Part shown: in pieces, positions 16,696-25,782 of the stretch
Layout of the letters: the number at the start of each line of letters is the position of its first letter
Position numbering within the stretch: position 1 is the stretch's first letter
DNA from: Gammaproteobacteria bacterium HGW-Gammaproteobacteria-2
GTDB taxonomy: Bacteria > Pseudomonadota > Gammaproteobacteria > Xanthomonadales > Xanthomonadaceae
Length of the DNA: 46,130 bases
Assembly (NCBI GenBank): GCA_002840015.1
Contig: PGZE01000004.1
Location: forward strand, 94,801 to 140,930
Direction of reading: 5' to 3'
Position numbers and translations under genes: made by a program
Notes under the pieces: model-generated
Database searches by the model: none
Seen by the model: the letters and a program-made list of their open reading frames with translations, nothing else
What the model was told of the DNA's origin: nothing

Positions 16696-16983
16696 ATGCC
16701 CGAACCCATCGTTGCCTGGCAATGCATCGGCTGCGGCAAACTCGAAGCGCCGCAAACTTGTATTGGCGTGTGTGAGGACCGCAAGGTCGAGTTGCTGCCG
16801 GCCCATCACTATGCCGAGGCCATCGCCCAATTGGACGATGCCAGTAAAGCACTGGCGCAATGGCATAATCTGGCGCACCGCTTGCTGCAAACAACTCCGC
16901 ACGATGACGCGTGGCAAAGTTCATACCGCGCGTTTCAGGCCCAGATGCGCGCGTTACTCGCTCAGCAGAAAATATTGCGCTGA
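16696..16983 (+). CDS. Small CxxC-containing protein of unknown function
   Basis: A 95-residue soluble protein from ATG 16696 with GGAG upstream. The frame stays open further upstream, but that part runs through a REP element and is not protein-like. The N-terminus MPEPIVAWQCIGCGKLEAPQTCIGVCEDRKVEL has four cysteines (C10/C13 and C22/C26), a possible zinc knuckle or iron-sulfur site. The rest is helical (YAEAIAQLDDASKALAQWHNLAHRLL) and resembles a short coiled-coil or dimerisation region. No signal peptide. It precedes an AEC-type transporter gene by about 60 nt on the same strand. No family is recognised. Confidence 0.7.
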   Translation: MPEPIVAWQCIGCGKLEAPQTCIGVCEDRKVELLPAHHYAEAIAQLDDASKALAQWHNLAHRLLQTTPHDDAWQSSYRAFQAQMRALLAQQKILR

Positions 16984-17043
16984 GCTGGCGTTGCGTGCGC
17001 ACTGTGCCGGGTTGCGGGTCCATTGGTTTCGGGACATTACGCA

Positions 17044-17958
17044 ATGGCCTATGACGCATATGCGCTGATCCTGTTCATGCTCGCGCTGGGTATGCTGTTT
17101 CGACGGCTGGGCACATTCGACGAGAACGCCGCCGAGGTTCTCAACGCGGTAGTGCTCTATGTCTGCCTTCCCGCTGCGGTACTGCGCTATGCGCCAGCGT
17201 TGGAACTCAAGCCGGCGTTGCTGGCGATCATTGCCGTGCCCTGGTTGCTGCTGTTGGCAAGCATTGCGCTGGTGAGCTTGACCACGCGCTGGTTGCACTT
17301 AACTCGCGATCAACACGCGGTGTTGCTGCTCACCGTGGTGCTGGGCAACACCTCGTTTTTGGGCTATCCGCTAGTGCGCGCGCTGCTCGGCGAGGCGGCG
17401 TTGCCGTACGCGGTGGTGTATGACCAGTTTGGCGCGTTCATGCTGCTGTCAACTTTCGGCTTGTATGTTCTTGCCCGCTACGGCGGTGAGCGCAAACCCT
17501 CGGCGCGTGACATTGCCTTGCGCATGCTGCGTTTTCCACCCTTTCTTGCACTGCTGTTTGCACTCACGCTGATGCCGGTCGATCCACCTGCTTTCATCGC
17601 CAATGGCCTGGCGCGGCTGGCCGATGCGCTGTTGCCATTGGTGATGCTGGCGATCGGTATTTCCATCCGGCTGCGCCTACCTGCCAACATCCGCAAGCCG
17701 CTGGCGGCTGGCCTGTTGCTCAAATTGGTGGTGATGCCGGCGCTGGCGCTGGTGCTGATCCCGGCGCTCGGCCTGCATGGCCTGATGGCCAAGGCCACCT
17801 TGCTGGAAGCGGCGATGCCGCCGATGATTACCGCTGCCGCACTGGCGATAGCGCACCGTCTGGCACCAGCACTTGCCGCAGCCATGGTCGCTTACGGTAT
17901 TGTTTTGAGCCTGGTCAGCCTGCCGTTGTGGGCATGGTTGGCACAACACATTTACTGA
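17044..17958 (+). CDS. AEC-family (auxin efflux carrier-type) transporter
   Basis: A 304-residue polytopic inner-membrane protein with about ten helices, matching the usual length and pattern of the AEC family: N-terminal ALILFMLALGMLFRRLG, the conserved NAVVLYVCLPAAVLR, LGNTSFLGYPLV, YDQFGAFMLLSTFG, and in the second half LPLVMLAIGISIRL and ATLLEAAMPPMITAAALA. AEC proteins move organic acids or related anions; the substrate here is not visible. ATG 17044 is preferred over TTG 17023. It is followed after 13 nt by the first of two exported paralogues, so they probably share a transcript. Confidence 0.9.
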   Translation: MAYDAYALILFMLALGMLFRRLGTFDENAAEVLNAVVLYVCLPAAVLRYAPALELKPALLAIIAVPWLLLLASIALVSLTTRWLHLTRDQHAVLLLTVVLGNTSFLGYPLVRALLGEAALPYAVVYDQFGAFMLLSTFGLYVLARYGGERKPSARDIALRMLRFPPFLALLFALTLMPVDPPAFIANGLARLADALLPLVMLAIGISIRLRLPANIRKPLAAGLLLKLVVMPALALVLIPALGLHGLMAKATLLEAAMPPMITAAALAIAHRLAPALAAAMVAYGIVLSLVSLPLWAWLAQHIY

Positions 17959-17971
17959 GGAACACAAAGCC

Positions 17972-18910
17972 ATGACATTGAACCGCCTGCTCACGTTATC
18001 CTTGTTCATCACCGCCGTATTGGTGGCAACAGTGCCGGTACGCGCGCAAACCACCGAAGCGCAATACACCCAATTGTTGCAGGACGCCGGAAGCAAAGCC
18101 GAAGATGGTCGCGAGGCGTTGGCGATGCTGACTGCATTGTTGTCGCGCAAGGATGCCAGCGATACTGCAGTCGATGCGCTACGCGAACTGGTACTGGCCG
18201 CGACACCGCAAGATGCCGTGTTGCTGCGTTATACCCTGAGCAACGATGGCGCGTTGGTACGCGATAGCGATCGCGCGGGGAAAGTGCTGCAAGCATTGGC
18301 GACGCAGGACCCGGGTAACGCCAACAACGATCTGGCCGCAATGGCACTCAACCCGGCTGATGGTAGCGGCAGCGAGGTCGATGCGCGACTGCAATCAATG
18401 GCTGCGGCTACTCACTACGCCTCGGATTTTTCGGCAATCGTGCAGGCTGCGCATCGCGCCTTGTCGCGAATAAGCTGGCCCGACGACGTGACCACGCAGG
18501 CAATGCGTGATTCTGGCACCAGTCCGGCAATGGTGGTGGCGGTGTCGATCGCTGCCGCGATTGCTGCGCCGGATTTTTCGCGTCTGGTCACCGCTTGCGA
18601 CCACGAAAAATTCGCGTCGCGCGCGGATGCATGTCGCACCATCGCCCGGCGCATGCTCGGCGATGCCGCAGCCACTGATGCAGTCAGCAAGGCCGAAGCC
18701 GCCAAAGTGCAGCGGCAGGTGCAGTGGCAGAGCGAGCAAGCCAATCGCCTGATTGCAGCGCCACCCGGTGCCAACGCCAGTCCGGCACGGGTGCGCTATA
18801 GCCAGAGTGTGCTGGAGCGCGGAGAGCTCAGTGCAATCCAGGAACTGTTCGCCGAAAACAAGGTGGCACTGGAGCCAGCGGCGGATTGGCAGCCGACAGC
18901 AGCACAATGA
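17972..18910 (+). CDS. Exported protein of unknown function, paralogue 1
   Basis: A 312-residue precursor with a signal peptide (MTLNRLLTLSLFITAVLVATVPVRAQ) and GAGGAA before the ATG. The mature part is helical and alanine-rich, resembling degenerate helical repeats. It shares a set of motifs with the next gene in the same order: D-x-x-LLRYTL / DPLLLRLMT, LxALATQDPGNANN / LDALDPGNAIN, LxSMAAATHYASDF / VQEMAAASHYRSDF, VAVSIAAAIAAPDF / TAVSIAAAWSLPGY, and a C-terminal LxPAADWQPT / LQAPADWQPR. The two are therefore tandem duplicates that have diverged considerably. Two cysteines (in TACDHEK and DACRTIA) are conserved in both. No family recognised. Confidence 0.8.
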   Translation: MTLNRLLTLSLFITAVLVATVPVRAQTTEAQYTQLLQDAGSKAEDGREALAMLTALLSRKDASDTAVDALRELVLAATPQDAVLLRYTLSNDGALVRDSDRAGKVLQALATQDPGNANNDLAAMALNPADGSGSEVDARLQSMAAATHYASDFSAIVQAAHRALSRISWPDDVTTQAMRDSGTSPAMVVAVSIAAAIAAPDFSRLVTACDHEKFASRADACRTIARRMLGDAAATDAVSKAEAAKVQRQVQWQSEQANRLIAAPPGANASPARVRYSQSVLERGELSAIQELFAENKVALEPAADWQPTAAQ

Positions 18911-18993
18911 GCGGATGCGTCGCCGCGCTATTGACATGGGCAGCCCCCAGCAGCACGCTATATATCACGTCCGCTCATGAAAGAGCTACCGCC

Positions 18994-20019
18994 ATGATGC
19001 TTTTTCGTTGGCTGTTCATCACCCTGCTGTTCACCGGGCAGGCCCGAGCACAAGACGAGGCATTTACCGATGCCGATGCGGCCAGTGACGCCGAGCAGAT
19101 GCAGGCGTATCACACGCTGTTGCACGCTGCGGCTCAGCAGGTAACGAGTGGCCGCGAAGCTTGGCTGCTGGCCAAGGGGTTGAGTATTCCGGGGACGCAG
19201 ACGACGGAACACGATCGCGCGATGATTGCCGCGCTACACGCACGCGCCGACAGCGCGCGCGATAGCGATCCGCTGCTGCTGCGCCTGATGACAGCCGACA
19301 CTGGTGTACGCGGCAGCGCGCCCGAACAGGCGGATGCCCTGTTTGCACAACTCGACGCGCTCGACCCGGGTAATGCCATCAATACCCTCGCGCTGATGAG
19401 CCTTGCACCCAAGGATTACGCCGACCCTATCTACGACCAGCGTGTGCAGGAAATGGCGGCGGCCAGCCATTACCGCAGCGATTTCCTGACGATGACGCGG
19501 GCAAGCTATGGTGCGCTGGCCCGGGCTCGCGATCTGGCTGCGCTGCCGAGTGAGTCGGATTTCACCAGTCGGGCTTCCGACATGGCAATGGCAAGCGCCA
19601 CGGCAGTCTCCATAGCCGCAGCATGGTCCCTGCCTGGTTACCAGCATCTGATCAAAGCATGCGATATCAGTCTTTTTCCTGCGCGTACCGATTCGTGCCA
19701 ACGCATCGCTGAGCTCATGTTCAAGGATGCCGATACCTTGATGGATCGGATGATTGCGGTTTCGTTGCTTGAGCGCACGGTAACCGACCCAGCAGATCGC
19801 GCACGCGTGCAAGTGTTGCGCCAGGATTTCGACTGGCAACTGGCTGCTTTTCAGGAAATTTCATTGTCGCGGCCGTATGGGGCGATATTGATGAGTGGTG
19901 AGGAGTTCCGTTACTTTGCCACGATGTTGCACCGTGATGAAATTGTCGCGATGCGCGACCTGCTGGCCGCCCATTCGGTGCCATTGCAGGCACCGGCCGA
20001 CTGGCAACCGCGCAAATAA
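18994..20019 (+). CDS. Exported protein of unknown function, paralogue 2
   Basis: A 341-residue precursor read from ATG 18994 (or 18997), with the signal peptide MMLFRWLFITLLFTGQARAQ. It is the tandem paralogue of the gene at 17972-18910: conserved blocks are DPLLLRLMTADTGVRGSAPE, LDALDPGNAINTLALMSLAP, DQRVQEMAAASHYRSDF, the cysteine pair region KACDISLFPARTDSCQRIAE and the terminal PADWQPRK. The conserved cysteines suggest a disulfide in the periplasm. It ends 4 nt before the convergent YdcH gene. An earlier start at 18886 would overlap the previous gene and hide the signal peptide. Function unknown. Confidence 0.8.
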   Translation: MMLFRWLFITLLFTGQARAQDEAFTDADAASDAEQMQAYHTLLHAAAQQVTSGREAWLLAKGLSIPGTQTTEHDRAMIAALHARADSARDSDPLLLRLMTADTGVRGSAPEQADALFAQLDALDPGNAINTLALMSLAPKDYADPIYDQRVQEMAAASHYRSDFLTMTRASYGALARARDLAALPSESDFTSRASDMAMASATAVSIAAAWSLPGYQHLIKACDISLFPARTDSCQRIAELMFKDADTLMDRMIAVSLLERTVTDPADRARVQVLRQDFDWQLAAFQEISLSRPYGAILMSGEEFRYFATMLHRDEIVAMRDLLAAHSVPLQAPADWQPRK

Positions 20020-20023
20020 TCGC

Positions 20024-20233
20024 TCAAGCGTCCAGATCGGGGATCAGCGCGCTTTCCAGCCGCGAGACCGCATCCTTGATCTGCAGCTTGCGTTTTTTCA
20101 GGCGCTTGATCGCCAGCTCGTCGGTGGTCGGGTCGGCCACCAGCCGCGCAATGGCGACATCCAGGTCACGGTGCTCCTGGCGCAACTCGGTCAGTGCGCG
20201 CACCGTTTTTGACGCGTCAGTTGGTACCCTCAT
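20024..20233 (-). CDS. YdcH-family (DUF465) small protein
   Basis: A 69-residue, highly charged helical protein with the pattern of the DUF465/YdcH family: LRQEHRDLDVAIARL in the first helix, then DELAIKRLKKRKLQIKDAVSRLE in the second, making an antiparallel helical hairpin. A strong ribosome binding site (GGAGGG) precedes the ATG. Members are widespread in proteobacteria and of unknown function. It is convergent with the exported protein to its left and divergent from rdgC to its right. Confidence 0.85.
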   Translation of the reverse strand: MRVPTDASKTVRALTELRQEHRDLDVAIARLVADPTTDELAIKRLKKRKLQIKDAVSRLESALIPDLDA

Positions 20234-20411
20234 GCTGCCCTCCGCAGCCCGCCGCCGGGTTGCCAGCTATCAGCTTACACGCCCGCGATGATCGCCGTAA
20301 CCGGTACAATCACCGATTCGGGCGCGTTGCACGGCATGTGGTAGCCGCTGCCCCTGAATCAGCCCGTTTCCCATTCTGCGCGCGGCGCCAGCCGCAGCCA
20401 TCGGAGTCTTC

Positions 20412-21323
20412 ATGTTTTTTCGAAATCTGACGTTTTTCCGCTTTCCTGCCACGCTCAACAAGGCGTTTGCTGCGCTCGATGAACAACTCGCCGAATGCGC
20501 CCTGAAACCGGTCGGGCCGATGGAATTGTCTACGCGCGGCTTTGTCTCACCGTTCGGCCGCGATGAAGGCGTGCTCTCGCATCGAGTGGGCGACTGCATC
20601 TGGATTTGCCTCGGTGGCGAAGAAAAGATCCTGCCCAGCGCGGTGGTCAACGAAGCGACCAGCAAGAAGGCCGCCGAGATGGAAGAACGTGAGGGTCGCA
20701 AGATTGGTGGTCGTGCCCGACAGCGGCTCAAGGATGACGTGTTGCAGGAGTTGTTGCCGCGCGCCTTCGTCAAGCCGGTGCGCGCCAATGCCTACCTTGA
20801 TCTGCAACACGGCTTTATTGCGATTGACAGCTCCAGCCGCAAATCCGCCGAAAACCTGGTGTCAGAACTGCGCCGTGCATTGGGCAGTTTTCCGGCACTG
20901 CCGCTCAATGCCGAAGTCAGCGCACGGGTAGTGCTTACCGGCTGGATCGCCGGTGAAGCGCTGCCTGAGCGCGTGGAACTGGGCGATGAATGCGAACTCA
21001 AGGACCCGGCCGATCGCGGTGCGGTGGTCAAATGCCAGCGGCAGGAACTGGTGGGCGATGAAGTGGCCAAGCATCTGGAAGCCGGCAAACAATGCACCCG
21101 CCTGGCGCTGACGTTCGAGGATCACCTGAGTTTCGTGCTCGGCGATGATCTGGTGGTGCGTAAGCTGAAGTTTCTCGACGGCGCAGTTGAGTCACTGGAA
21201 AGCACCGAGCGCGACTCATTGCAGGCCGAGCTCGATGCCCGTTTCGCGTTGATGAGCGCCGAGCTCAAGCGCCTGTTCGTGATGCTGGAGCGCGAGTTCA
21301 AACTCAGCCAGGCGGCGGCCTGA
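20412..21323 (+). CDS. rdgC: Recombination-associated protein RdgC
   Basis: A 303-residue protein of standard length for RdgC, a toroidal, dimeric, non-specific DNA-binding protein on the nucleoid that limits RecA access. It begins MFFRNLTFFRF, as family members do, and shows LSTRGFVSPFGRDEGVLSHRVGDC, ILPSAVVNEATSKKAAEMEEREGRKIGGRARQRLKDDVLQELLPRAF, and TRLALTFEDHLSFVLGDDLVVRKLKFLD. GGAG precedes the ATG by 5 nt. It stands alone with its own upstream region. Confidence 0.97.
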   Translation: MFFRNLTFFRFPATLNKAFAALDEQLAECALKPVGPMELSTRGFVSPFGRDEGVLSHRVGDCIWICLGGEEKILPSAVVNEATSKKAAEMEEREGRKIGGRARQRLKDDVLQELLPRAFVKPVRANAYLDLQHGFIAIDSSSRKSAENLVSELRRALGSFPALPLNAEVSARVVLTGWIAGEALPERVELGDECELKDPADRGAVVKCQRQELVGDEVAKHLEAGKQCTRLALTFEDHLSFVLGDDLVVRKLKFLDGAVESLESTERDSLQAELDARFALMSAELKRLFVMLEREFKLSQAAA

Positions 21324-21486
21324 AAATCCTGGCGCAATCCGTTTGCTGAAATTGTCATGGAATACCGCCGGTACGGTTGAATTGCCTGAATGCGACGACC
21401 CCGGCAAGTGATCGACTGTCGTTTTGTCACAGGAAATTCGCGTAGTCGCGCCATCCTTCGCTCATCGGAGCCGCGAGGATGTCGCT

Positions 21487-23199
21487 GTGATCAGCGTCGA
21501 GAAGAGTTTCTACGGCAAGTTTCCCGGTCTCGCCGACGGCCGCCGTCGCGCACTCAGCCAACCGGTAGTGGATCTGCTGCGGCGGGTGATTGGCGAGGAG
21601 CAGGTCAACCAGATCATTCGTCGCTTGCAAGGCTACCAAGGCTTTGATTTCGTTGATCACGGCCTGCTTGATCTCGGTGCGCGCTATCGGGTCGAACCGA
21701 CTGACATCGAGAACATCCCGGCCGAAGGCCGGGTGGTCATCGTCGCCAACCACCCACTGGGTGCGGTCGATGCATTGATCGTGCTGCAACTGGTCGGCAG
21801 GGTGCGACGCGATGTGCGCATTCTGGCCAACGACTATCTGCTGCAACTCGATGGCCTGGCGCCACTGCTGGTGCCATGCGACGTGTTTGGTGGCAAGCCG
21901 CGTGCGCAGTTGCGCGAGGCTTATCGCTGCCTGCAGCGCGATCAGACGTTAATCATCTTCCCCGCTGGTGAGGTCAGTCGCATCCATGCCAATGGCATTC
22001 GCGATCAGCGCTGGTTGGATGGTTTTTTGCGCATCGCCCGCAAAAACGGCGCGCCGGTGGTGCCGATCCATATTGCCGCCCGCAACTCGCCAACATTCTA
22101 CGGTGTGTCGTTGCTCGCCAAGCCGCTGGGAACGTTGCTGCTTGCGCGCGAGATGTTCGCGGTTGACAAACCACGCATGGATATCACCATCGGCGCGCCG
22201 ATCCCGGCAAGTGCGCTGACTTCGGCGCGATGGAGTGACGCCGCGCTGGCGCGCCGCATGCGTGCGCACGTCTATCGGCTGCCACGGCGAAAACCACCGA
22301 TGTTCGCCACATCCAGCGCGGTGGCCCATGCCGAACCTGCCGCCGCAGTGCGCGACGACCTGGCCGGCGCACGATGCCTCGGCAAGACCGCCGACGGCAA
22401 GCAGATATTGTTACTGGAAAGCGGCCACGAAGGCGCGGTAATGCGCGAAATCGGCCGCCTGCGCGAGCTGACGTTTCGCAAGGTGGGTGAAGGTACCGGC
22501 CTCAAGCGCGATCTGGATCGCTACGACGCCTGGTACAGCCATATCGTGTTGTGGGATGCACCGGCGATGGAAATCGTTGGCGCTTATCGCTTGGGTGAGT
22601 GCAAGAGGATCATCGATCAGCGCGGCCTTGACGGCCTGTATTCGAACAGCTTGTTCGAGTTCACCACCGATGCGCAGGCCATGCTCGCGCACAGCGTGGA
22701 ACTGGGGCGCAGCTTCGTGCATCCACGGCATTGGGGTAGCCGCAGCCTTGACTACCTGTGGCAGGGAATCGGTGCCTACCTGCGGGTGCATCCGCACATC
22801 CGCTACCTGATCGGGCCGGTCAGCCTGTCGGCCAGCCTGGGTGAATCGGCGCGTGGCTGGATCGTTCATTATCACCAGCATTTCTATGGCGACGCGGGGC
22901 ATACGGCCCGCGCTCGCAATCCGTATCGGGTACCAGCCGATATTGCCATCGCTGCCACAGCGGCATGGCATGGTCAGGAGATCAAGGCGAGCTTGCTGCG
23001 GTTGCGCTCAGAACTATTGTCACGCGATGCGACGTTGCCGGTGCTGTACAAGCAATACGTGGATTTATGCCCGCCCGAAGGAATCCGCTTTCTCGCGTTC
23101 GGCATCGACCCCGCCTTCGGCCACTGCGTTGACGGCTTGATTCGCATCGAGCTTGACACCCTCAAACCGGCCAAGCGCGCACGTTATCTGGGTGGGTGA
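21487..23199 (+). CDS. Two-domain acyltransferase of the OlsF type (ornithine lipid synthesis)
   Basis: A 570-residue protein from GTG 21487 (GAGGA upstream); the frame is open from TTG 21424, but VISVEKSFYGKFPGL is where family members begin. The N-terminal half is a PlsC-like acyltransferase with NHPLGAVDAL (His89, Asp95) and FPAGEVSR (158-165). The C-terminal half (about 300-570) is a hemolysin/OlsB-type GNAT domain: YDAWYSHIVLWDAPAMEIVGAYRLG, LYSNSLFEFT, VHPRHWGSRSLDYLWQGIGAYL and YLIGPVSLSASLG. This order matches OlsF, whose C-terminal domain N-acylates ornithine and N-terminal domain adds the second acyl chain. Many fused proteins of this shape are annotated only as 'lysophospholipid acyltransferase'; the ornithine assignment is inference. 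Confidence 0.8.
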   Translation: MISVEKSFYGKFPGLADGRRRALSQPVVDLLRRVIGEEQVNQIIRRLQGYQGFDFVDHGLLDLGARYRVEPTDIENIPAEGRVVIVANHPLGAVDALIVLQLVGRVRRDVRILANDYLLQLDGLAPLLVPCDVFGGKPRAQLREAYRCLQRDQTLIIFPAGEVSRIHANGIRDQRWLDGFLRIARKNGAPVVPIHIAARNSPTFYGVSLLAKPLGTLLLAREMFAVDKPRMDITIGAPIPASALTSARWSDAALARRMRAHVYRLPRRKPPMFATSSAVAHAEPAAAVRDDLAGARCLGKTADGKQILLLESGHEGAVMREIGRLRELTFRKVGEGTGLKRDLDRYDAWYSHIVLWDAPAMEIVGAYRLGECKRIIDQRGLDGLYSNSLFEFTTDAQAMLAHSVELGRSFVHPRHWGSRSLDYLWQGIGAYLRVHPHIRYLIGPVSLSASLGESARGWIVHYHQHFYGDAGHTARARNPYRVPADIAIAATAAWHGQEIKASLLRLRSELLSRDATLPVLYKQYVDLCPPEGIRFLAFGIDPAFGHCVDGLIRIELDTLKPAKRARYLGG

Positions 23200-23313
23200 T
23201 ATCGCGCCCGGTACCACCACGGGTGCATCGAAGGGTGGTACGCGTACACGTGTCCGTGATCGCATCGACCCAACTTTACGTGGCGACAGGCAAGACATCG
23301 CCATGAGCACAAA

Positions 23314-23339
23314 GCGAGTCCGGCCACAGCCGAACTCGC
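23314..23339. other. Hairpin between convergent genes
   Basis: GCGAGTCCGGC (23314-23324) pairs with GCCGAACTCGC (23329-23339), 10 of 11 bp, around a 4-nt loop. It lies between the acyltransferase and the convergent receptor pseudogene and may act as a bidirectional 3' end, although no T-run is seen. Confidence 0.45.
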
Positions 23340-23377
23340 CAAGTCTGAAACGTCAGGGTTAACTGGCTCAACGCAGC

Positions 23378-25641
23378 CTAAAACCTGCCGGTCAAGGTAA
23401 ACCCGTAAAACCGTGGCGAGCCAAGGATGAACGTTGGTGTGCCGAATAGCTCACCGGTATTGCCGGCATCGATCAGGTGGCGTTTATTGCTGAGATTGGA
23501 TACGTTGCCGCGCAAGTCCCAGCGGCCATCGCTGAAGCGGATGCCGGCACTCAGGTTGTACAGCGCGTAACCGCCCTGCTCGATGTCGGCAAAGTTGGTG
23601 TCCTCGAAGAACACATGCGAGCGCACGTTCCAGCTTGGCCGCAGGTAGAGCTGCATGCCGTTGCCGAGATCGGCCGACACGTCGATTCCGGCCGATGCGC
23701 TGTGCCGTGCGGTCAGGCGGAAACGATTGCCGGCCAGTTCCTGCACATTGCCATCGTCGTCGCGCTGGTTGAACTGGGCATCGACATAACCGTAATTGAA
23801 GAACGCTTGCACGTTATCGTTGGCCTGCCACAGCAACGAGGCCTCGGCGCCCTTGGCGTTGGCATTGCCGCCGTTGGCGGGTACAAAGCGCTGGGTATCG
23901 TCATCGCGGATCGAGGTCTGGAAGTTGCTGTAGTCGTAGTAATACGCGGCAATGTCATAGACCAGGCGGCCATCGGCCAGCGCACCCTTGAAGCCGCCTT
24001 CGTAACTCCAGACGATTTCTGCAGCGATGACCTCGCTGCTGAAGGCATCGATGTTGACCACGTTCGGGCGCCGCCCGCGCGATACGCTGAGATAACCGCT
24101 GGCATCATCGGTAAAACGATAGGATGCCACCGCACGCCCGACCACCGATTCGAAGTTTTCGCTGCGGCTGAGCACGCCATCGGTGGGCGCAAACAGGATG
24201 TTCTGCGGATTGGCCGGGTTGGGCGAGCCGCCAAGGACGAACAAACCAAGGAAGCTCGGCACCCCGAAAAACTGGCCGTTGTAACCGGCGCGTACATCTT
24301 CAAAGCTGGCGCGCGCACCTACCGTGATGTCGAAGCGATCCGTCACCGACCAGGTCCCGTCGGCGAACACTTCATACGCCGTGGTCTTGCCGAAATTGGT
24401 CGATTTTTCCTGATGGAAAGGCTTCAGCGGAATGGCAAATCCCGGCGCCAGCGGCAGCAGATTGACCAGCGTGTTGGGGCTGCCATCGGGCAGCAGCGGC
24501 GGTATGCCAAGCCCAACGGCCGGCAAGGTGACGAAGCTGCGCTCATCGGTCTGGAACGGTACGCCCTGACTGCCATTTTCATGGAAATAGCTGGCACCAG
24601 CGAACGCCTTGAGGCGGCCACCGGAGTCGTAATTGAAACGGATTTCCTGGCTCAACTGGCGGCCTTTGGCGTCCTCGGCAAACTCCAGTGCAAACAACTG
24701 CGAGCCATCAGCGTCGAACTCCTCCAGCGAGTCGAAATCACGCCAGCCGGTAATGGTATTCAACGTCCATGAATCGGTGAGCGGGAAGTCGCCCAGCAAG
24801 GTGACGCCACGCACGGTGCGATCGAGCCCCAGTTGCTTGCCCCGGTTGAGGTCGGCAGTGCGATCTTTGATGTCCAGATTACCGTCGCGAGTGGGGATCG
24901 AGCCGCTGCGAAATGCGGTTCCCGGTGGTGTGTCTTCCTGATAGTTCAGGATCAGGTCGAGCGCGCCTTGTTCGCCAACATTGAGGTGGAAACTGGCGCG
25001 TGCCGCCTGGGTGTCCTTGCCGTTGAGATCGCCGCCGGCAAGATTTTCAACGAAGCCATCGCGCTGCTCGTGATACACCGCCACCCGAGCGAACAGTGTG
25101 TCATCCAGCAGTGGCGAATTGACGTAGCCGGTGAACAAGGTGCTGCCGAAGTTGCCGGCACCGCCGGTAAAGCTGGCGCTGGTTTCGTTTGCCGCCTTGT
25201 TCTGGATCAGGGCTGCACCACCGAGCCGCGCGATTTGGATATCGACACGCCATCCTGAAACACCGACACCCGCGGTTCGACATTGGCCGCGCCGCTATCG
25301 GAGGTAATGCCGCGGATCACGATACCGGGGTTGTTCGGGCTTTGTTCCTGGATGTTGAGGCCGGGCACAAAGTTGCCGATGTCCTCGTAGGACGTAATGT
25401 CATAGCGATCGAGAAAATCGCCGGAATAGGCGCTGATCGCAATCGGAACGTCTTGTACCTGCTGCTCGCGTTTTTGCGCGGTGACAACGATCTTGTCGAG
25501 TTGCTTGGCATGTACTGCACCATCGGGGCTCTGCTGCGCCAGCGCCAGTGCGGGTGCATGCAAAGCGACAAGACTGAGCACGATGGCAGAGGCCAGCGGT
25601 TTACGGGTGAGTCGATTCATCGTGGGCAACCTTTCACTCAT
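23378..25641 (-). pseudogene. TonB-dependent receptor broken by an internal deletion/frameshift
   Basis: The 5' part (25641-25207) gives a signal peptide (ALALA, ATG at 25641 or 25620), DKIVVTAQKREQQVQDVPIAISAYS, and plug sequence to VSVFQDGVSISKSRGSVV, then reads two more codons to a TGA at 25209. The rest of the receptor continues in another frame: GGAALIQNKAANETSASFTGG, then the whole barrel to FYGFTLTGRF at 23378. The segment normally joining them, with the conserved (E)RVEVLRGPQGTLFGR motif of the plug, is missing, so some 60-75 bp, not a multiple of three, appear lost around 25216-25228. A TTG (25138) could start the barrel part, but a barrel without plug and signal would not work. It is divergent from the phosphatase gene. 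Confidence 0.88.
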
Positions 25642-25720
25642 GCGGCCTTATGGCTGGCGACATGCTCGCGGCTAACCATGTCAGCGCCATGACATGAAAC
25701 GCGTCTTCGCATACGTCGCG

Positions 25721-25738
25721 TTGTCACTGCCACGTCAC
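25721..25738 (+). promoter_or_regulatory. Possible Pho-box-like direct repeat upstream of the phosphatase
   Basis: TTGTCAC-TGCC-ACGTCAC has the 7-4-7 spacing of a PhoB box (CTGTCAT-N4-CTGTCAT), each half matching at about 4-5 of 7 positions, about 45 bp before the phosphatase ATG. It is weak evidence; no good -10 follows at the right distance. Confidence 0.25.
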
Positions 25739-25782
25739 GCGAACTTGTGACGATCGGCGCACCGATTTGTGGAGTACCTCGC

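Noticed and set aside
25207..25641. A separate short gene encoding a 144-residue plug-like protein
   Set aside because: It continues naturally, in another frame, into the receptor barrel; it is the 5' part of one broken receptor gene.
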